Counted from the stretch's first letter, positions 39,564 through 48,759 are shown. The stretch is DNA of 64,000 nt from an uncultured Acidobacteriota bacterium (GCA_902826455.1 CADEEV010000011.1:1-64000), one strand, 5' to 3'. A program made the numbers and translations. Notes: generated from the sequence alone by a model not told the origin.

Positions 39564-41104
39564 CAGGAGACGGCGTCGGCCGCGGCGCGCGCCGCCCGGG
39601 CTGCGTCGAAGCCGGGCATCGTGAAGCTGAAGGCGTTGGGCTCGCCCGGCTCGACCGTGATCGTGGCCTCGAAGCCCTTCGTGAGCCCGTCGTTCTCGAA
39701 GGCGAGGGAGTAGCGCCCGGGGGGAAGGCTGAGGACGCACGGCGTCACGAGCGGGGCCGGTGCCGTGAATCCCTGCGGCGCCTCTCCCGCGGGTGTCACG
39801 CGGACGCGGGCCCAGGGCGAGGCGCTCACGCGGACCTCGACGGGCGTGCCCACGGGCCCCGTCGACGGTGACGCGGTCGGAGCCGGGCTGGGCGTCGGAG
39901 GAGCCGGGTCGACGGCGGGTCGGGGACTGAGAACGTACCCGATCGTCCCGAGCACGACGAGGGCCGCGACGCCGCCGATGGCGGGATGAAGGCGCAACTT
40001 TGTCGCCGGCGTGGGCGCCGGCCGCGGCGGCAGTGCGACCGTCGGTGCGACGCGCGTGCTCTCGCGGGTCGGGAGGTTGCCCGGAGCCACCGCCGTCTGT
40101 GCGGCCTCGGTGGGGTGGTCCTCGATGCGCGCTCCGGTGCCGACCTCGAGGGTGCCCTCGGTGCCGTCGGCCGTGAGCTCGGTGGCGGAGGATTCCTCCA
40201 TCGCGCTCCGGAGCGCGGCGCTGAACGCCGCGGCGCTCGGATAGCGGGCCTCCCGCGCCTTCTCGAGGGCGATCCGCAAGACGGGCACGAGGCTCGCCGG
40301 CAGGCGCGCCGCCCGCGGTCCCGTCAGGGGCGGGGCCTCGTGGATGTGCTTCATCAGCAGGCCGAGCGGGGTCTCGGCGTCGAAAAGCGGCTGCCCGGCG
40401 AACAGCTCGAAGATCACGACGCCGAGGGAGTAGATGTCGCTGCGGAAGTCGACCTTGTCGCCGCGCGCCTGCTCGGGGCTCATGCACGACGGCGTGCCGA
40501 CGACGTGGCCCGTCGCCGTGGCGCCGGTGGCGTCCTGGGCCGCTTCCTTCGCGATCCCGAAGTCCATGAGCCGCACGGCGCCGGTGCCGTCGATCATGAT
40601 GTTCGAGGCCTTGAGATCGCGATGGATCACGCCCACGTGGTGGATCGCCTCGAGGCCGTCCGCCACCTGGATCGCGATCGCGAAGGCCTCCCGCGGCGGA
40701 AGCTGTCCGGCACGGGCGACGAGCTGCTTGAGGTCGGTACCCTCGATGAGCTCCATCGCGATGTAGGTGAGGCCCGCGTCCTCGCCGTACTCGAAGATGC
40801 GGCAGACGTTGCGGTGGATGACCTTGCGCGCGAGCTTGATCTCGGTGATGAAGCGCCGCCGGGCCTCGGCGCTGCCGCTCACGTCCTCGCGCAGGACCTT
40901 GAGGGCCACCTCCTCCTCGAGCTTGCGGTCGAAGGCGCGGTACACGGCGCCCATGCCGCCGCGGCCCAGGCGGTCGCGGATCTCGAAGCGCCCGTCCACC
41001 ATCTGGCCGAGCCGGATCGTCTGGACCAGCGGCTCGCCGCAGGTGAAGCAGGCGGTCGCGTCCGGATCGTTCTCGCCGCCGCACTTCGCGCAGGCCGATG
41101 CCAT
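39563..41104 (-). CDS. Membrane-anchored Ser/Thr protein kinase with zinc ribbon and PEGA-like domain
   Basis: A 513-residue kinase. An N-terminal zinc ribbon (CAKCGG and CFTCGE) precedes a Hanks-type domain: GRGGMG loop near 48-53, VALK Lys about 69, HRDLKASN (161-168), DFG (181-183) and GTPSCMSPEQ. A single membrane helix lies near 357-377, followed by a Pro/Thr stretch and an extracytoplasmic PEGA-like domain (TPCVLSLPPGRYSLAF). All catalytic residues are present. I chose the ATG at 41104 rather than 41116 because the upper ATG overlaps a good -10 (TTTAAT). The chosen start directly precedes the zinc ribbon. It probably phosphorylates cytoplasmic targets in response to a signal sensed outside. 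Confidence 0.9.
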   Translation of the reverse strand: MASACAKCGGENDPDATACFTCGEPLVQTIRLGQMVDGRFEIRDRLGRGGMGAVYRAFDRKLEEEVALKVLREDVSGSAEARRRFITEIKLARKVIHRNVCRIFEYGEDAGLTYIAMELIEGTDLKQLVARAGQLPPREAFAIAIQVADGLEAIHHVGVIHRDLKASNIMIDGTGAVRLMDFGIAKEAAQDATGATATGHVVGTPSCMSPEQARGDKVDFRSDIYSLGVVIFELFAGQPLFDAETPLGLLMKHIHEAPPLTGPRAARLPASLVPVLRIALEKAREARYPSAAAFSAALRSAMEESSATELTADGTEGTLEVGTGARIEDHPTEAAQTAVAPGNLPTRESTRVAPTVALPPRPAPTPATKLRLHPAIGGVAALVVLGTIGYVLSPRPAVDPAPPTPSPAPTASPSTGPVGTPVEVRVSASPWARVRVTPAGEAPQGFTAPAPLVTPCVLSLPPGRYSLAFENDGLTKGFEATITVEPGEPNAFSFTMPGFDAARAARAAADAVS

Positions 41105-41114
41105 GGGCCCGGCC

Positions 41115-41144
41115 ATTAAATCAGGAGCGCGCCCGGCTTGTCAC
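41115..41144 (-). promoter_or_regulatory. Promoter of the Ser/Thr kinase gene
   Basis: Minus-strand GTGACA (41139-41144), 18-base spacer, TTTAAT (41115-41120). The chosen ATG at 41104 is 10 bases further on, which predicts a leader of only a few bases. Confidence 0.6.
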
Positions 41145-41198
41145 CCTTTCGCGCCGGCGCTCCACGCTCGCGATCGGACCCGGGCGGGCACCCCCCTC

Positions 41199-41230
41199 TG
41201 ACAGGATGCCGCCACAAGGTGTGGGGGAGG
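41199..41230 (+). promoter_or_regulatory. Extended -10 and ribosome site of mrfAB
   Basis: TGACAGGAT at 41199-41207 fits an extended -10 (hexamer 41202-41207). A strong GGGGGAGG follows at 41223-41230, 7 bases before the GTG at 41238. It is divergent from the kinase promoter. Confidence 0.55.
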
Positions 41231-41237
41231 TCGGTTC

Positions 41238-43628
41238 GTGGGTCAGCAACTGGTCGTGCGTCCGGAGCACAGCGCCGAGTCCATGGTCGCGACGCTCAAG
41301 TCGTTCGAGCTGACGAAGACCCTCGGCGACGAGCCGGTGCTGACCGCGCTCAAGAGATTTCCGGCGGAGCCGCCGCAGTACGCCGACTTCCCGGACGACC
41401 TCGACCCGCGGCTCGTGGACGTGCTGAAACGCCGCGGCTACGCGCAGCTCTACACGCACCAGCGCGCGGCCTACGACGCGGCGCGGGCGGGGGACAGCAG
41501 CGTCGTCGTCACGCCGACGGCCTCGGGCAAGACGCTCTGCTACAACCTGCCGGTCCTCGACCGCATCCTCAAGGATCCCGACGCGCGCGCTCTTTATCTG
41601 TTCCCCACCAAGGCGCTGGCCCAGGATCAGCTCGCCGAGCTGTACGCGACGATCGAGGCGCTCGGCGCCGACATCGGCACCTTTACCTATGACGGCGACA
41701 CGCCGCAGGACGCGCGCAAGGCGATCCGGGCTCGGGCCCATGTCGTGGTCACGAACCCCGACATGCTCCACAAGGGCATCCTGCCCCACCACACCAAGTG
41801 GGTGAAGCTGTTCGAGAACCTGCGCTACGTGATCGTCGACGAGCTGCACTCGCTGCGCGGCGTCTACGGGTCCCACGTCGCGAACATCTTCCGGCGGCTG
41901 CATCGCCTTTGCCGGTTCTACGGCTCGAACCCGCAGTTCCTGTGCTCGTCGGCCACGATCGGCAACCCGAAGCAGCTCGCCGAGGCGCTCACAGGCCGCG
42001 ACATGCGCCTCATCGACCAGAGCGGGGCGCCGCGCGGCGAGAAGTACTTCGCGATCTACAACCCGCCCGTGGTGAACCGCCAGCTCGGGATCCGCAAGTC
42101 GTCGCTGAACGCGGCCCGCGACGTGGCCCTGTCGTTCCTGGGCAAGGGCCTGCAGACGATCGTGTTCGCGCCGTCGCGGCTCGCGACCGAGATCCTCGTG
42201 ACCTACCTGAAGGAGGCTCTGGAACGGCAGCCGGGGTCGGAGGGTGTCATCCGCGGCTACCGCGGCGGCTACCTGCCCCTGAAACGCCGCGAGATCGAGC
42301 GCGGGCTGCGCGAGGGCTCGGTGCTGGGCGTCGTCTCGACGAACGCCCTCGAGCTCGGCATCGACATCGGCTCCCTCGACGTGGCGGTGCTCATGGGCTA
42401 TCCCGGCAGCGTCGCGTCCTCGTGGCAGCAGGCCGGGCGCGCGGGCCGCCGGCAAGGCACGTCGGTCGCGGTGCTGGTCGCGAACTCGTCGCCCCTCAAC
42501 CAGTTCATCGCGAAGAACCCCGAGTACTTCTTCGGCTCGCCGATCGAGGAGGGCCGCATCAACCCCGACAACCTGCAGATCCTCGTGAACCACGTGAAGT
42601 GCGCGGCCTTCGAGCTGCCCTTCGACCAGGGCGAGACGTTCGGGAAGGAAGACCTGGGCGAGGTCTTGAAGTACCTCGAGGAGGAGCGCATCGTGCACCG
42701 CGCCGGCGAGCGCTGGCACTGGACGAGCGAGAGCTACCCGGCCGACGCGGTGTCGCTGCGCAGCATCTCCTCGGACAACTTCGTGGTGCAGGACATCACG
42801 AAGGAGCCGCGCATCATCGCCGAAGTGGACTACGACTCGGCGCCCACCATGGTCCACGAGAAGGCGATCTACATCCTCGAGGGCAAGTCGTTCTTCGTGG
42901 AGAAGTACGACCACCTGGAACGCCGGGTCCACGTGCGCGAGGCCGAGGTCGACTACTACACCGACGCGATCACCTACACGAAGGTGAAGATCCTCGAGCG
43001 CTTCGAGGAGGAGCCCGCGGCGAACGCGCGGCGCTGCCACGGCGAGGTCCACGTCACCTCCCAGGTGATCGGCTTCAAGAAGATCAAGTTCTACACGAAC
43101 GAGAACGTCGGCTCCGGCGAGCTCGTGATGCCCGAGAACGAGATGCACACGACCGCGTACTGGCTCACGGTGCCGCGGGAGCTGATGGCGACCTTGCCCT
43201 ACGGCGGCGAGGAGCGGCGCGACGGCGTCGTGGCGCTCTCCTATACGCTCGGGCAGATGGCGGCGCTGTTCCTGATGTGCGACCGGCGCGACCTCGGGGT
43301 GGCGCTCGGCGACAACGGCCAGGGCGACGCGCGCATCGAGCGCGGCATGCGGCGCCTGGGCATGGGCCGCGAGCAGGAGCCGCCTCCGGGCGACGACTAC
43401 GAGCCGAACATCTTCATCTACGACTCGTACCCGGGCGGCATCGGGCTCTCCGAGCCGCTGTACCGCCTGCACGGCCGGCTGCTCGACCAGAGCCTGTCGC
43501 TGATCGCCGCCTGCCCGTGCCGCGACGGCTGCCCGTCCTGCGTCGGGCCGGCCGGCGAGATCGGCAGCCGCGGCAAGGAGGTCGCCCTGGCGATCCTGCG
43601 GGCGATCCGGGGGGACGCGCAGCATTGA
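41238..43628 (+). CDS. mrfA: MrfA-like DEAD/DEAH helicase with DUF1998 domain
   Basis: A 796-residue superfamily 2 helicase. Walker A PTASGKT lies near 93-99, the Walker B DELH at 201-204, SAT motif III in CSSATIGNP, and motif VI in QQAGRAGRRQG. The C-terminal DUF1998 domain carries the four-cysteine cluster CPCRDGCPSC. This matches Bacillus subtilis MrfA (YprA), a 3'-5' helicase that works with the nuclease MrfB in repair of mitomycin-type and interstrand lesions. The GTG start follows a strong ribosome site. The stop overlaps the TTG of mrfB (TTGA), so the pair is translationally coupled, as expected for one repair pathway. Confidence 0.93.
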   Translation: MGQQLVVRPEHSAESMVATLKSFELTKTLGDEPVLTALKRFPAEPPQYADFPDDLDPRLVDVLKRRGYAQLYTHQRAAYDAARAGDSSVVVTPTASGKTLCYNLPVLDRILKDPDARALYLFPTKALAQDQLAELYATIEALGADIGTFTYDGDTPQDARKAIRARAHVVVTNPDMLHKGILPHHTKWVKLFENLRYVIVDELHSLRGVYGSHVANIFRRLHRLCRFYGSNPQFLCSSATIGNPKQLAEALTGRDMRLIDQSGAPRGEKYFAIYNPPVVNRQLGIRKSSLNAARDVALSFLGKGLQTIVFAPSRLATEILVTYLKEALERQPGSEGVIRGYRGGYLPLKRREIERGLREGSVLGVVSTNALELGIDIGSLDVAVLMGYPGSVASSWQQAGRAGRRQGTSVAVLVANSSPLNQFIAKNPEYFFGSPIEEGRINPDNLQILVNHVKCAAFELPFDQGETFGKEDLGEVLKYLEEERIVHRAGERWHWTSESYPADAVSLRSISSDNFVVQDITKEPRIIAEVDYDSAPTMVHEKAIYILEGKSFFVEKYDHLERRVHVREAEVDYYTDAITYTKVKILERFEEEPAANARRCHGEVHVTSQVIGFKKIKFYTNENVGSGELVMPENEMHTTAYWLTVPRELMATLPYGGEERRDGVVALSYTLGQMAALFLMCDRRDLGVALGDNGQGDARIERGMRRLGMGREQEPPPGDDYEPNIFIYDSYPGGIGLSEPLYRLHGRLLDQSLSLIAACPCRDGCPSCVGPAGEIGSRGKEVALAILRAIRGDAQH

Positions 43629-44977
43629 GCCTCGGCGAGCGGCTTCGGCGCCTGCGTCGGACCCACGAACCGGGGGAAGGCGACGAGGCGGCGAGCGCCG
43701 TGCGGGCCGGCGTCGTGCCCGTGGGCGATCTGCCCGGGCTCGAGCGGTCGCTGCTCGGCCAGGTGGACGAGGACGGGCGTTCCCTCAAGGAGCGGCTCGA
43801 GCGTCTCGTCGCGGCGGCCGCGCGCGGCCGGGGCGCGGCGCGGCCGACGGCTCACGCTCTCGAGGAGCTCGTCGAGGGCCAGCGCATGCAGAACGCCCGC
43901 GGCGAGTTCTACCGCATCGAGGACAGCGTCCACCTCGAGTCCTTCCATGGCGACGTCTCGCTCTCGCGCTTCCGGGCCCTCGCCACCGGCAGCGTCGGCA
44001 TCCTCACCGGCGAGCCCGAGATGGACGGGTTCGACCTGGGCGGCGCCGTCTTCCTCGACACCGAGACGACCGGCCTCGCGGGCGGCACGGGCACCGCGGC
44101 GTTCCTGATCGGCATCGGCTACGTCGAGGCCGACCGCTTCGTGGTGCGTCAGTACTTCATGCGCGACTACCACGAGGAGCCGGCCCTGCTGGCCGGTCTG
44201 GCCGAGGATCTCGCCCGCTTCGAGTCGATCGTGACGTTCAACGGCAAGCTGTTCGACGTGCCTCTCCTGGAGACGCGCTACCGCCTCGACCGCCAGCGCT
44301 TTCCCCTCGAGGCGGCCCCGCACTTCGACCTCCTGCACCCGGCGCGGCGGCTGTGGAAGGCGCGCCTCGAGTCGTGCCGGCTCCAGTCCCTGGAGTCGGC
44401 GATCCTGGGCCTGCGACGCCAGGACGACATCCCCGGCTCCGAGATCCCCGGGATCTACTTCGATTTCGTAAGGAGACGCGACGCCCGGGCGATGGCGAAG
44501 GTGTTCCGCCACAACCGCCTCGACATCGTGTCCCTCGCGGCCCTCGCCCTGCGCGCGTGCGAGTGGGTCGAGTCGAGCGAGGCCGAGGACCCGCGCGACG
44601 TGTTCAGCCTGGCCCGGGTCCTCGAGCGCGCCAAGCTCTACGAGCGCTCCGATACGGCCTACCGGCGCACGCTGGAGAGCGACCGGGGCGCGCTGCGGGT
44701 GGCGGCCCTGATCCGCCTCGCGTCACGCGCGAAGCGCGCGGGCGACTTCGACCGGGCTGCGGAGCTCTGGCGGGAGGCGGCGGCCGCCGGCGACCTGCTC
44801 GCGCACCGCGAGCTGTCCATGCACCACGAGCGGCGCAGCCGGGACCTGCTGGCGGCTCTCGAGGCCGCCGAGCGCGGCCTCGAGCTGTGCGTGAGGCTCA
44901 GTGCGCCGCTGCGCGCCGCCGACGACTTCCGCCGGCGGCGCGAGCGGTTGCGGAGACGTCTCGACCCTACGGGATGA
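43625..44977 (+). CDS. mrfB: MrfB-like DEDD exonuclease with TPR-like tail
   Basis: A 450-residue protein. A polar N-terminus of about 140 residues precedes an RNase H-fold exonuclease (YprB/RNase_H_2): FLDTETTGLAGG (about 143, DxE), VTFNGKLFDVPLLETRY (second Asp) and FRHNRLDIVSLAALA (His and final Asp). The C-terminal 130 residues are helical repeats (LERAKLYERSDTAYRRTLE). In Bacillus, MrfB is the nuclease partner of MrfA. The TTG start at 43625 lies inside the mrfA stop and has a GGGGGG stretch upstream. The gene ends with an 11-base tail-to-tail overlap with the subtilase-like gene. Confidence 0.9.
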   Translation: MSLGERLRRLRRTHEPGEGDEAASAVRAGVVPVGDLPGLERSLLGQVDEDGRSLKERLERLVAAAARGRGAARPTAHALEELVEGQRMQNARGEFYRIEDSVHLESFHGDVSLSRFRALATGSVGILTGEPEMDGFDLGGAVFLDTETTGLAGGTGTAAFLIGIGYVEADRFVVRQYFMRDYHEEPALLAGLAEDLARFESIVTFNGKLFDVPLLETRYRLDRQRFPLEAAPHFDLLHPARRLWKARLESCRLQSLESAILGLRRQDDIPGSEIPGIYFDFVRRRDARAMAKVFRHNRLDIVSLAALALRACEWVESSEAEDPRDVFSLARVLERAKLYERSDTAYRRTLESDRGALRVAALIRLASRAKRAGDFDRAAELWREAAAAGDLLAHRELSMHHERRSRDLLAALEAAERGLELCVRLSAPLRAADDFRRRRERLRRRLDPTG

Positions 44978-47900
44978 TCTTGAACACCACGTCGCTGACG
45001 TCGGCGCCGTCGGGATCCGCCGGGATCTTGCGCACGCAGACCCGGTTCGCGGCGCCCGCGCCCGCCACCGTCCACGAATAGCTGGCCGGCGAGGCCGGGG
45101 CGCTGACGCTCGCCTTGATCAGCGTCTCGCACACCCCGTCGTCGTTGTTGTCGAGGCGCAGCTCGAACGTGGCCGGGGCCGGATAGTTGTGGGTCCACTT
45201 GATGGCCTTCACGGTCCCGACCTTCCAGCTCGTGGCCGAGTTGGGCGCCGTCACCTTGACGCGGTTCGAGATGACGATCGAGGCGTTCGAGACGTCCTGG
45301 GCTCCGGTGTCGAGGGACGTGACGCGGAAGCGGGCGTTGGGCGTGACGCCCGAGACCAGCCAGTTGTAGGTCCCGCCCGACGCGCTGGTCGTGAGCACCG
45401 GGCTCGCGAGCGTGACCCAGGAGCCGCCCGGGTAGTCGCGGTTGATCTCGATCGCGACGGGCTTGTTCTTGCCCAGGTTGTGGATGAACTTGATCGGCTT
45501 CGTCGCGCCGGCCTGCCACGTCGTGACCGCGTCGGGCGCCGTGACGGTCACGTAGGAGCCGCCGCCGCCGCCCTGGAAGACCTGGCAGACGGCCGGCGTC
45601 GCGATCAGGGAGAACGCGCGCACCGAGCCTTCGTCCGCGGCGAAGTGATCGATCGCCTCGAGGCTCCAGCTCCCGTTCGGGTCTTCGCCGTCGAAGGCCG
45701 AGAGCGGGCCCGCCGCCTTGAACGAGCCGGTGAACGGGGCCGCCTGGACGCCCTGGATGGAGGGCCCGGCCGACTCGTCGTCGAGCAGCGTCTGGCAGAA
45801 GTTGTTGCCGCCGTATCCGCCGCCTCCGCCCGCGAGGCGTGAGACCAGCGGGATCGTCGTACCCGAGGGCGCGCGCAGGCGCAGGACCAGGTCCCCGACA
45901 TAGGTGTGGTCGAGGCCCACCGTGGTCGACCCTGCGGCCGTCGAGCAGGTCGTGCCGTCGATGCGGAAGTCGAGGTCCTTCAGGCGGGCGAGCCCCGAGA
46001 CCGCGAGACCCACCGACTGCACCGGCCCCGGAACCTCGACGTCGAGGCCGTCCGGGATCGCCGTCGCGGGGCCGGTGAAGCTGAACGTGGCCGCCGTTCC
46101 GAACCCTCCGGTGGCGAGACGGACCGGGAAGCTGACCGGGCCGTTCCCGCCCGCGAACGTCAGCGTCACGGCGAAGGCGATCGACTGGCCGCAGGCGGCG
46201 CCGGTGCCGAGCTTGAAGGTAAGCGCGGCGGAGTTCGTCTCCGTCGCGCCGACGGCCAGGTCCGGATAGGCCGAGGTCGACTGCAGGATCGTGACGCCCG
46301 GCGTGCCGGTCGCGAGCGCCACGCTCACGCTCGTGGCCGCGGCCGCGCCGGTGTTCTGGACCGCGAGGGCGACCGAGAACGTCTCTCCGGGCTCGATGTC
46401 GGCATCGCCGTCGCCGGTGACCTCGGACGGCGTCGCCGAGACGAGGACCGGGTTGGCGGCCGCCGGCAGGCCGAGGGCCGTGAGGGCCGGATACGGCATC
46501 ACGATGCCCGCGCCCGAGTCGCGATCGCTTCCGGAAGCCTCGATGTCGAGGGCCGTCGACGTCAACGTCGAGCGCAGGCTCGCCGCGTCGATGCCCGGCA
46601 CCGCCTGCTTCACGAGGGCGGCGATCGCGGCGGCGTGGGGAGCGGCGGCCGACGTTCCGTAGAACGGCGTGAAGCCAGGAGCCGCCGTGGCGACACCGTC
46701 GGCGGCGGCCACGTCGGGCTTGGCGCGCACGAGGCCCAGCGCGGGGTTCGTGGGATCGCTGCCGGGGATCGGCGTGCCGTCGGCCAGGTAGTAGACGAGG
46801 CGCGGGCCGTCGCTGCTGAAGAGCTCCACGGGCTCGCTGCCGTCGAAGCTCCCGCCGCCGCCTGCGGCGAGCGTCGCGTCGACGGCGGCGACGCTGTAGG
46901 CGCCCTCGACCGCGCTGTGGCCGCGGGTGGCCCCCGCGGTGGAGAGGCTCGAATCCAGGGTGCCGCGGAACAGCAGCAGGTTCAGCACCCGGTCCTGGCC
47001 GTCGAACTTGGCGACGACGATGCGCTCGCCCGCGAAGGCCGGACCGGAGATCTCCACGGGGAAGTCGTCACCGCCGACGCCGTCCTGGACCCCGACGCTC
47101 AGGTCGAAGAGCGTCGTGAGGCCGCCGTCCATGTCGTAGATGTCGTAGTCGTTGCTGGAGGTGCCCTGGGGGTCCGCCCAGTGGAGGACCACGCGCGCGC
47201 CGTCGCCCGTGACGAGGATCGACTGCCCGCCGTCGCCGAAGTTGTTCACGGGACCGGCTCCCGCCAGGGCTCCCGGCGTGCCGTTGCCCGTGAACTTGCC
47301 TTCCCAGGCTCCTGACGTGTCGTCGTTCTTGTTGCCTTCGTTGCCGGCCGAGGAGAAGTACTCGACGCCGCCGGCCGTGACCGCGGCCACCGAGCTCGCC
47401 ACGAGCCCGTCCTGGAAGACCGGCTCGTCGAAGTAGATGACGTCGTCCACGATCACCGTGCAGCCGGCGGCGCCGAGATCGAGGATGTTCTGGGCGAACT
47501 GCTCTTCGCTCTCGAAGGCGGAGGCGAAGCCGAGCGCGGCGCCCGGCGCGAGATCGTGGACGATCTCGAGCATGGCCGTGCCTTCGTCGCCGTCGCCCGC
47601 CTGACCCGGCAGCACGTCCACGGCGGGCAGGTCGCCCGAGCCCTGGAGGGAGGCGAGTGAGTTCACGCCGTCGGAGAGCACGCAGATCTTCTGGCCGGCG
47701 CCGTCGACGCCGAAGTGCGGACGCGCCAGGTCGGCCTGGTGGGCCACGTCGCCTTCCGAGGTGTTGAGCTTGTGGGTCATCGCCTCGCGCGCCAGCTGGA
47801 CGCGGCGCACGCTCGCGAGGGCCGCGAGGCCCTCGATCCGGTTCAGCGGGACGAACGCACGCACCGCGCCGAAGCGCAGGCTGGCCGTGGTCACGAGCCC

Positions 47901-48230
47901 GCCGGCGCGCTCCACCGCGTTCACCACCGTCTTCACGGCCTTGGCGGACGCGACGTCGAAGTCCACCAGCATCCGGCCGTCCTTCAAGGGCGCCGCGATG
48001 CGCAGGTCGGGAAGGGCCGCGATGCGCGCGTCGTTGCGCTGCTTGTAGATCGAGAACAGCAGGCGCGACTGGATCTTCTTCTGCGTCGCGGTCCGCGCCT
48101 GCTTCTCGGCGCGCACGGCCTGGATCTGGGCGAGGCCCGCGGCCGTGAGCTTGGGCTCGTCGGCCAGCGCGGGCTGCACGAATAGACACGCGGCCGCCGC
48201 GAGAGCGGCTCCGCTCCACCAGCTCTTCAT
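44967..48230 (-). CDS. Secreted subtilase-like protein with P-domain and paired C-terminal Ig-like module
   Basis: A 1,087-residue exported protein. Signal peptide 1-23 (ending PALADE), then a helical propeptide. The S8-type domain has Asp in CVLSDGVN (about 186), oxyanion Asn in SSAGNEGN (about 295) and Ser in YGTSAAAPHAAA (about 525). Where subtilisins have HGTH, this protein has GDEGTAMLEIVHDLAPGA, so Glu or a displaced His must serve as base, or the activity is altered. CARDB-like and P-domain regions (about 600-880; DHTYVGDLVLRL) follow. Residues 892-1087 are the two-repeat module FIHNLGKNKPVAIEINRDYP and KWTHNYPAP, ending PADPDGADVSDVVFKIIP, shared with the protein at 26583-28838. It has a perfect TTGACA promoter and a GGAGGA ribosome site. 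Confidence 0.84.
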   Translation of the reverse strand: MKSWWSGAALAAAACLFVQPALADEPKLTAAGLAQIQAVRAEKQARTATQKKIQSRLLFSIYKQRNDARIAALPDLRIAAPLKDGRMLVDFDVASAKAVKTVVNAVERAGGLVTTASLRFGAVRAFVPLNRIEGLAALASVRRVQLAREAMTHKLNTSEGDVAHQADLARPHFGVDGAGQKICVLSDGVNSLASLQGSGDLPAVDVLPGQAGDGDEGTAMLEIVHDLAPGAALGFASAFESEEQFAQNILDLGAAGCTVIVDDVIYFDEPVFQDGLVASSVAAVTAGGVEYFSSAGNEGNKNDDTSGAWEGKFTGNGTPGALAGAGPVNNFGDGGQSILVTGDGARVVLHWADPQGTSSNDYDIYDMDGGLTTLFDLSVGVQDGVGGDDFPVEISGPAFAGERIVVAKFDGQDRVLNLLLFRGTLDSSLSTAGATRGHSAVEGAYSVAAVDATLAAGGGGSFDGSEPVELFSSDGPRLVYYLADGTPIPGSDPTNPALGLVRAKPDVAAADGVATAAPGFTPFYGTSAAAPHAAAIAALVKQAVPGIDAASLRSTLTSTALDIEASGSDRDSGAGIVMPYPALTALGLPAAANPVLVSATPSEVTGDGDADIEPGETFSVALAVQNTGAAAATSVSVALATGTPGVTILQSTSAYPDLAVGATETNSAALTFKLGTGAACGQSIAFAVTLTFAGGNGPVSFPVRLATGGFGTAATFSFTGPATAIPDGLDVEVPGPVQSVGLAVSGLARLKDLDFRIDGTTCSTAAGSTTVGLDHTYVGDLVLRLRAPSGTTIPLVSRLAGGGGGYGGNNFCQTLLDDESAGPSIQGVQAAPFTGSFKAAGPLSAFDGEDPNGSWSLEAIDHFAADEGSVRAFSLIATPAVCQVFQGGGGGSYVTVTAPDAVTTWQAGATKPIKFIHNLGKNKPVAIEINRDYPGGSWVTLASPVLTTSASGGTYNWLVSGVTPNARFRVTSLDTGAQDVSNASIVISNRVKVTAPNSATSWKVGTVKAIKWTHNYPAPATFELRLDNNDDGVCETLIKASVSAPASPASYSWTVAGAGAANRVCVRKIPADPDGADVSDVVFKIIP

Positions 48231-48265
48231 CTATGTGTTCCTCCGGAAGGGACTGCTGGCCGAGA

Positions 48266-48295
48266 CTTGTACGCCCCCGGAGGAGGTGGTGTCAA
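48266..48295 (-). promoter_or_regulatory. Promoter of the subtilase-like gene
   Basis: Minus-strand TTGACA (48290-48295), 18-base spacer, TACAAG (48266-48271). A leader of about 30 bases carries GGAGGA 8 bases before the ATG at 48230. Confidence 0.65.
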
Positions 48296-48311
48296 CCCGA
48301 ACGGAATGCGG

Positions 48312-48674
48312 CTAGCCGAGCTCCGCGCGCAGGAAGTCCACGAGCTCCTGCACCACCACGGGCTTGCCGAAGACCGTCCGGCCCGCCTTCTTCGCCGCGT
48401 CGATGAGTGGCGAGCGGGCGTAGCCCGTGAGGAAGGCGACGGTCAGGCCGGGAATCCTGGCCTGGAGGGCCGCCGACAGGTCGGCGCCGTCGCGCCCCGG
48501 CATCACGAGGTCGAGGACCGCGGCGTCGTAGCGCTCGCCGTCGGCCTTGGCGAGGGCCTCGTCGCCGGTCCGCGCCGTGTCGATCTTGAAGCCGTGGCGG
48601 CTGAGGGCGCGCGACAGCATCGTCGCCACCGCCGCGTCGTCGTCTACGACCAGGATGCGCTTCGCTTCGCTCAC
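48312..48674 (-). CDS. Single-domain response regulator (CheY-like)
   Basis: A 120-residue receiver domain with no output domain. Acidic pocket VVDDD (11-13), phospho-acceptor Asp55 in VLDLVMPGRDG, Thr83 in FLTGY and Lys104 in VFGKPVV are all in place. It should be phosphorylated by a histidine kinase encoded elsewhere, since none is in the window. The start is a GTG with a GAGG ribosome site and its own promoter, divergent from the PTPS-related membrane gene. It might act by protein contact or as a phosphate sink. Confidence 0.92.
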   Translation of the reverse strand: MSEAKRILVVDDDAAVATMLSRALSRHGFKIDTARTGDEALAKADGERYDAAVLDLVMPGRDGADLSAALQARIPGLTVAFLTGYARSPLIDAAKKAGRTVFGKPVVVQELVDFLRAELG

Positions 48675-48699
48675 TCTTCGTGCCTCGACAAGACCGCCG

Positions 48700-48728
48700 A
48701 TCGTACAAGAGCTGGCGGGTGCCGTAAA
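48700..48728 (-). promoter_or_regulatory. Promoter of the response regulator gene
   Basis: Minus-strand TTTACG (48723-48728), 17-base spacer, TACGAT (48700-48705). The GTG at 48674 is about 25 bases further on. Confidence 0.6.
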
Positions 48729-48745
48729 GCCCTGGCGAGTTCAGG

Positions 48746-48751
48746 TAGACT
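48746..48751 (+). promoter_or_regulatory. -10 element 8 bases before an ATG
   Basis: TAGACT, with the ATG of the PTPS-related gene 8 bases later. It is the same hexamer and spacing as before the radical SAM gene. No clear -35. Confidence 0.5.
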
Positions 48752-48759
48752 CTGCCGCC

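Noticed and set aside
41105-41116. ATG at 41116 as the kinase start
   Set aside because: It overlaps a near-consensus -10 (TTTAAT), so the codon would lie upstream of the transcript start. The ATG at 41104 directly precedes the zinc ribbon.
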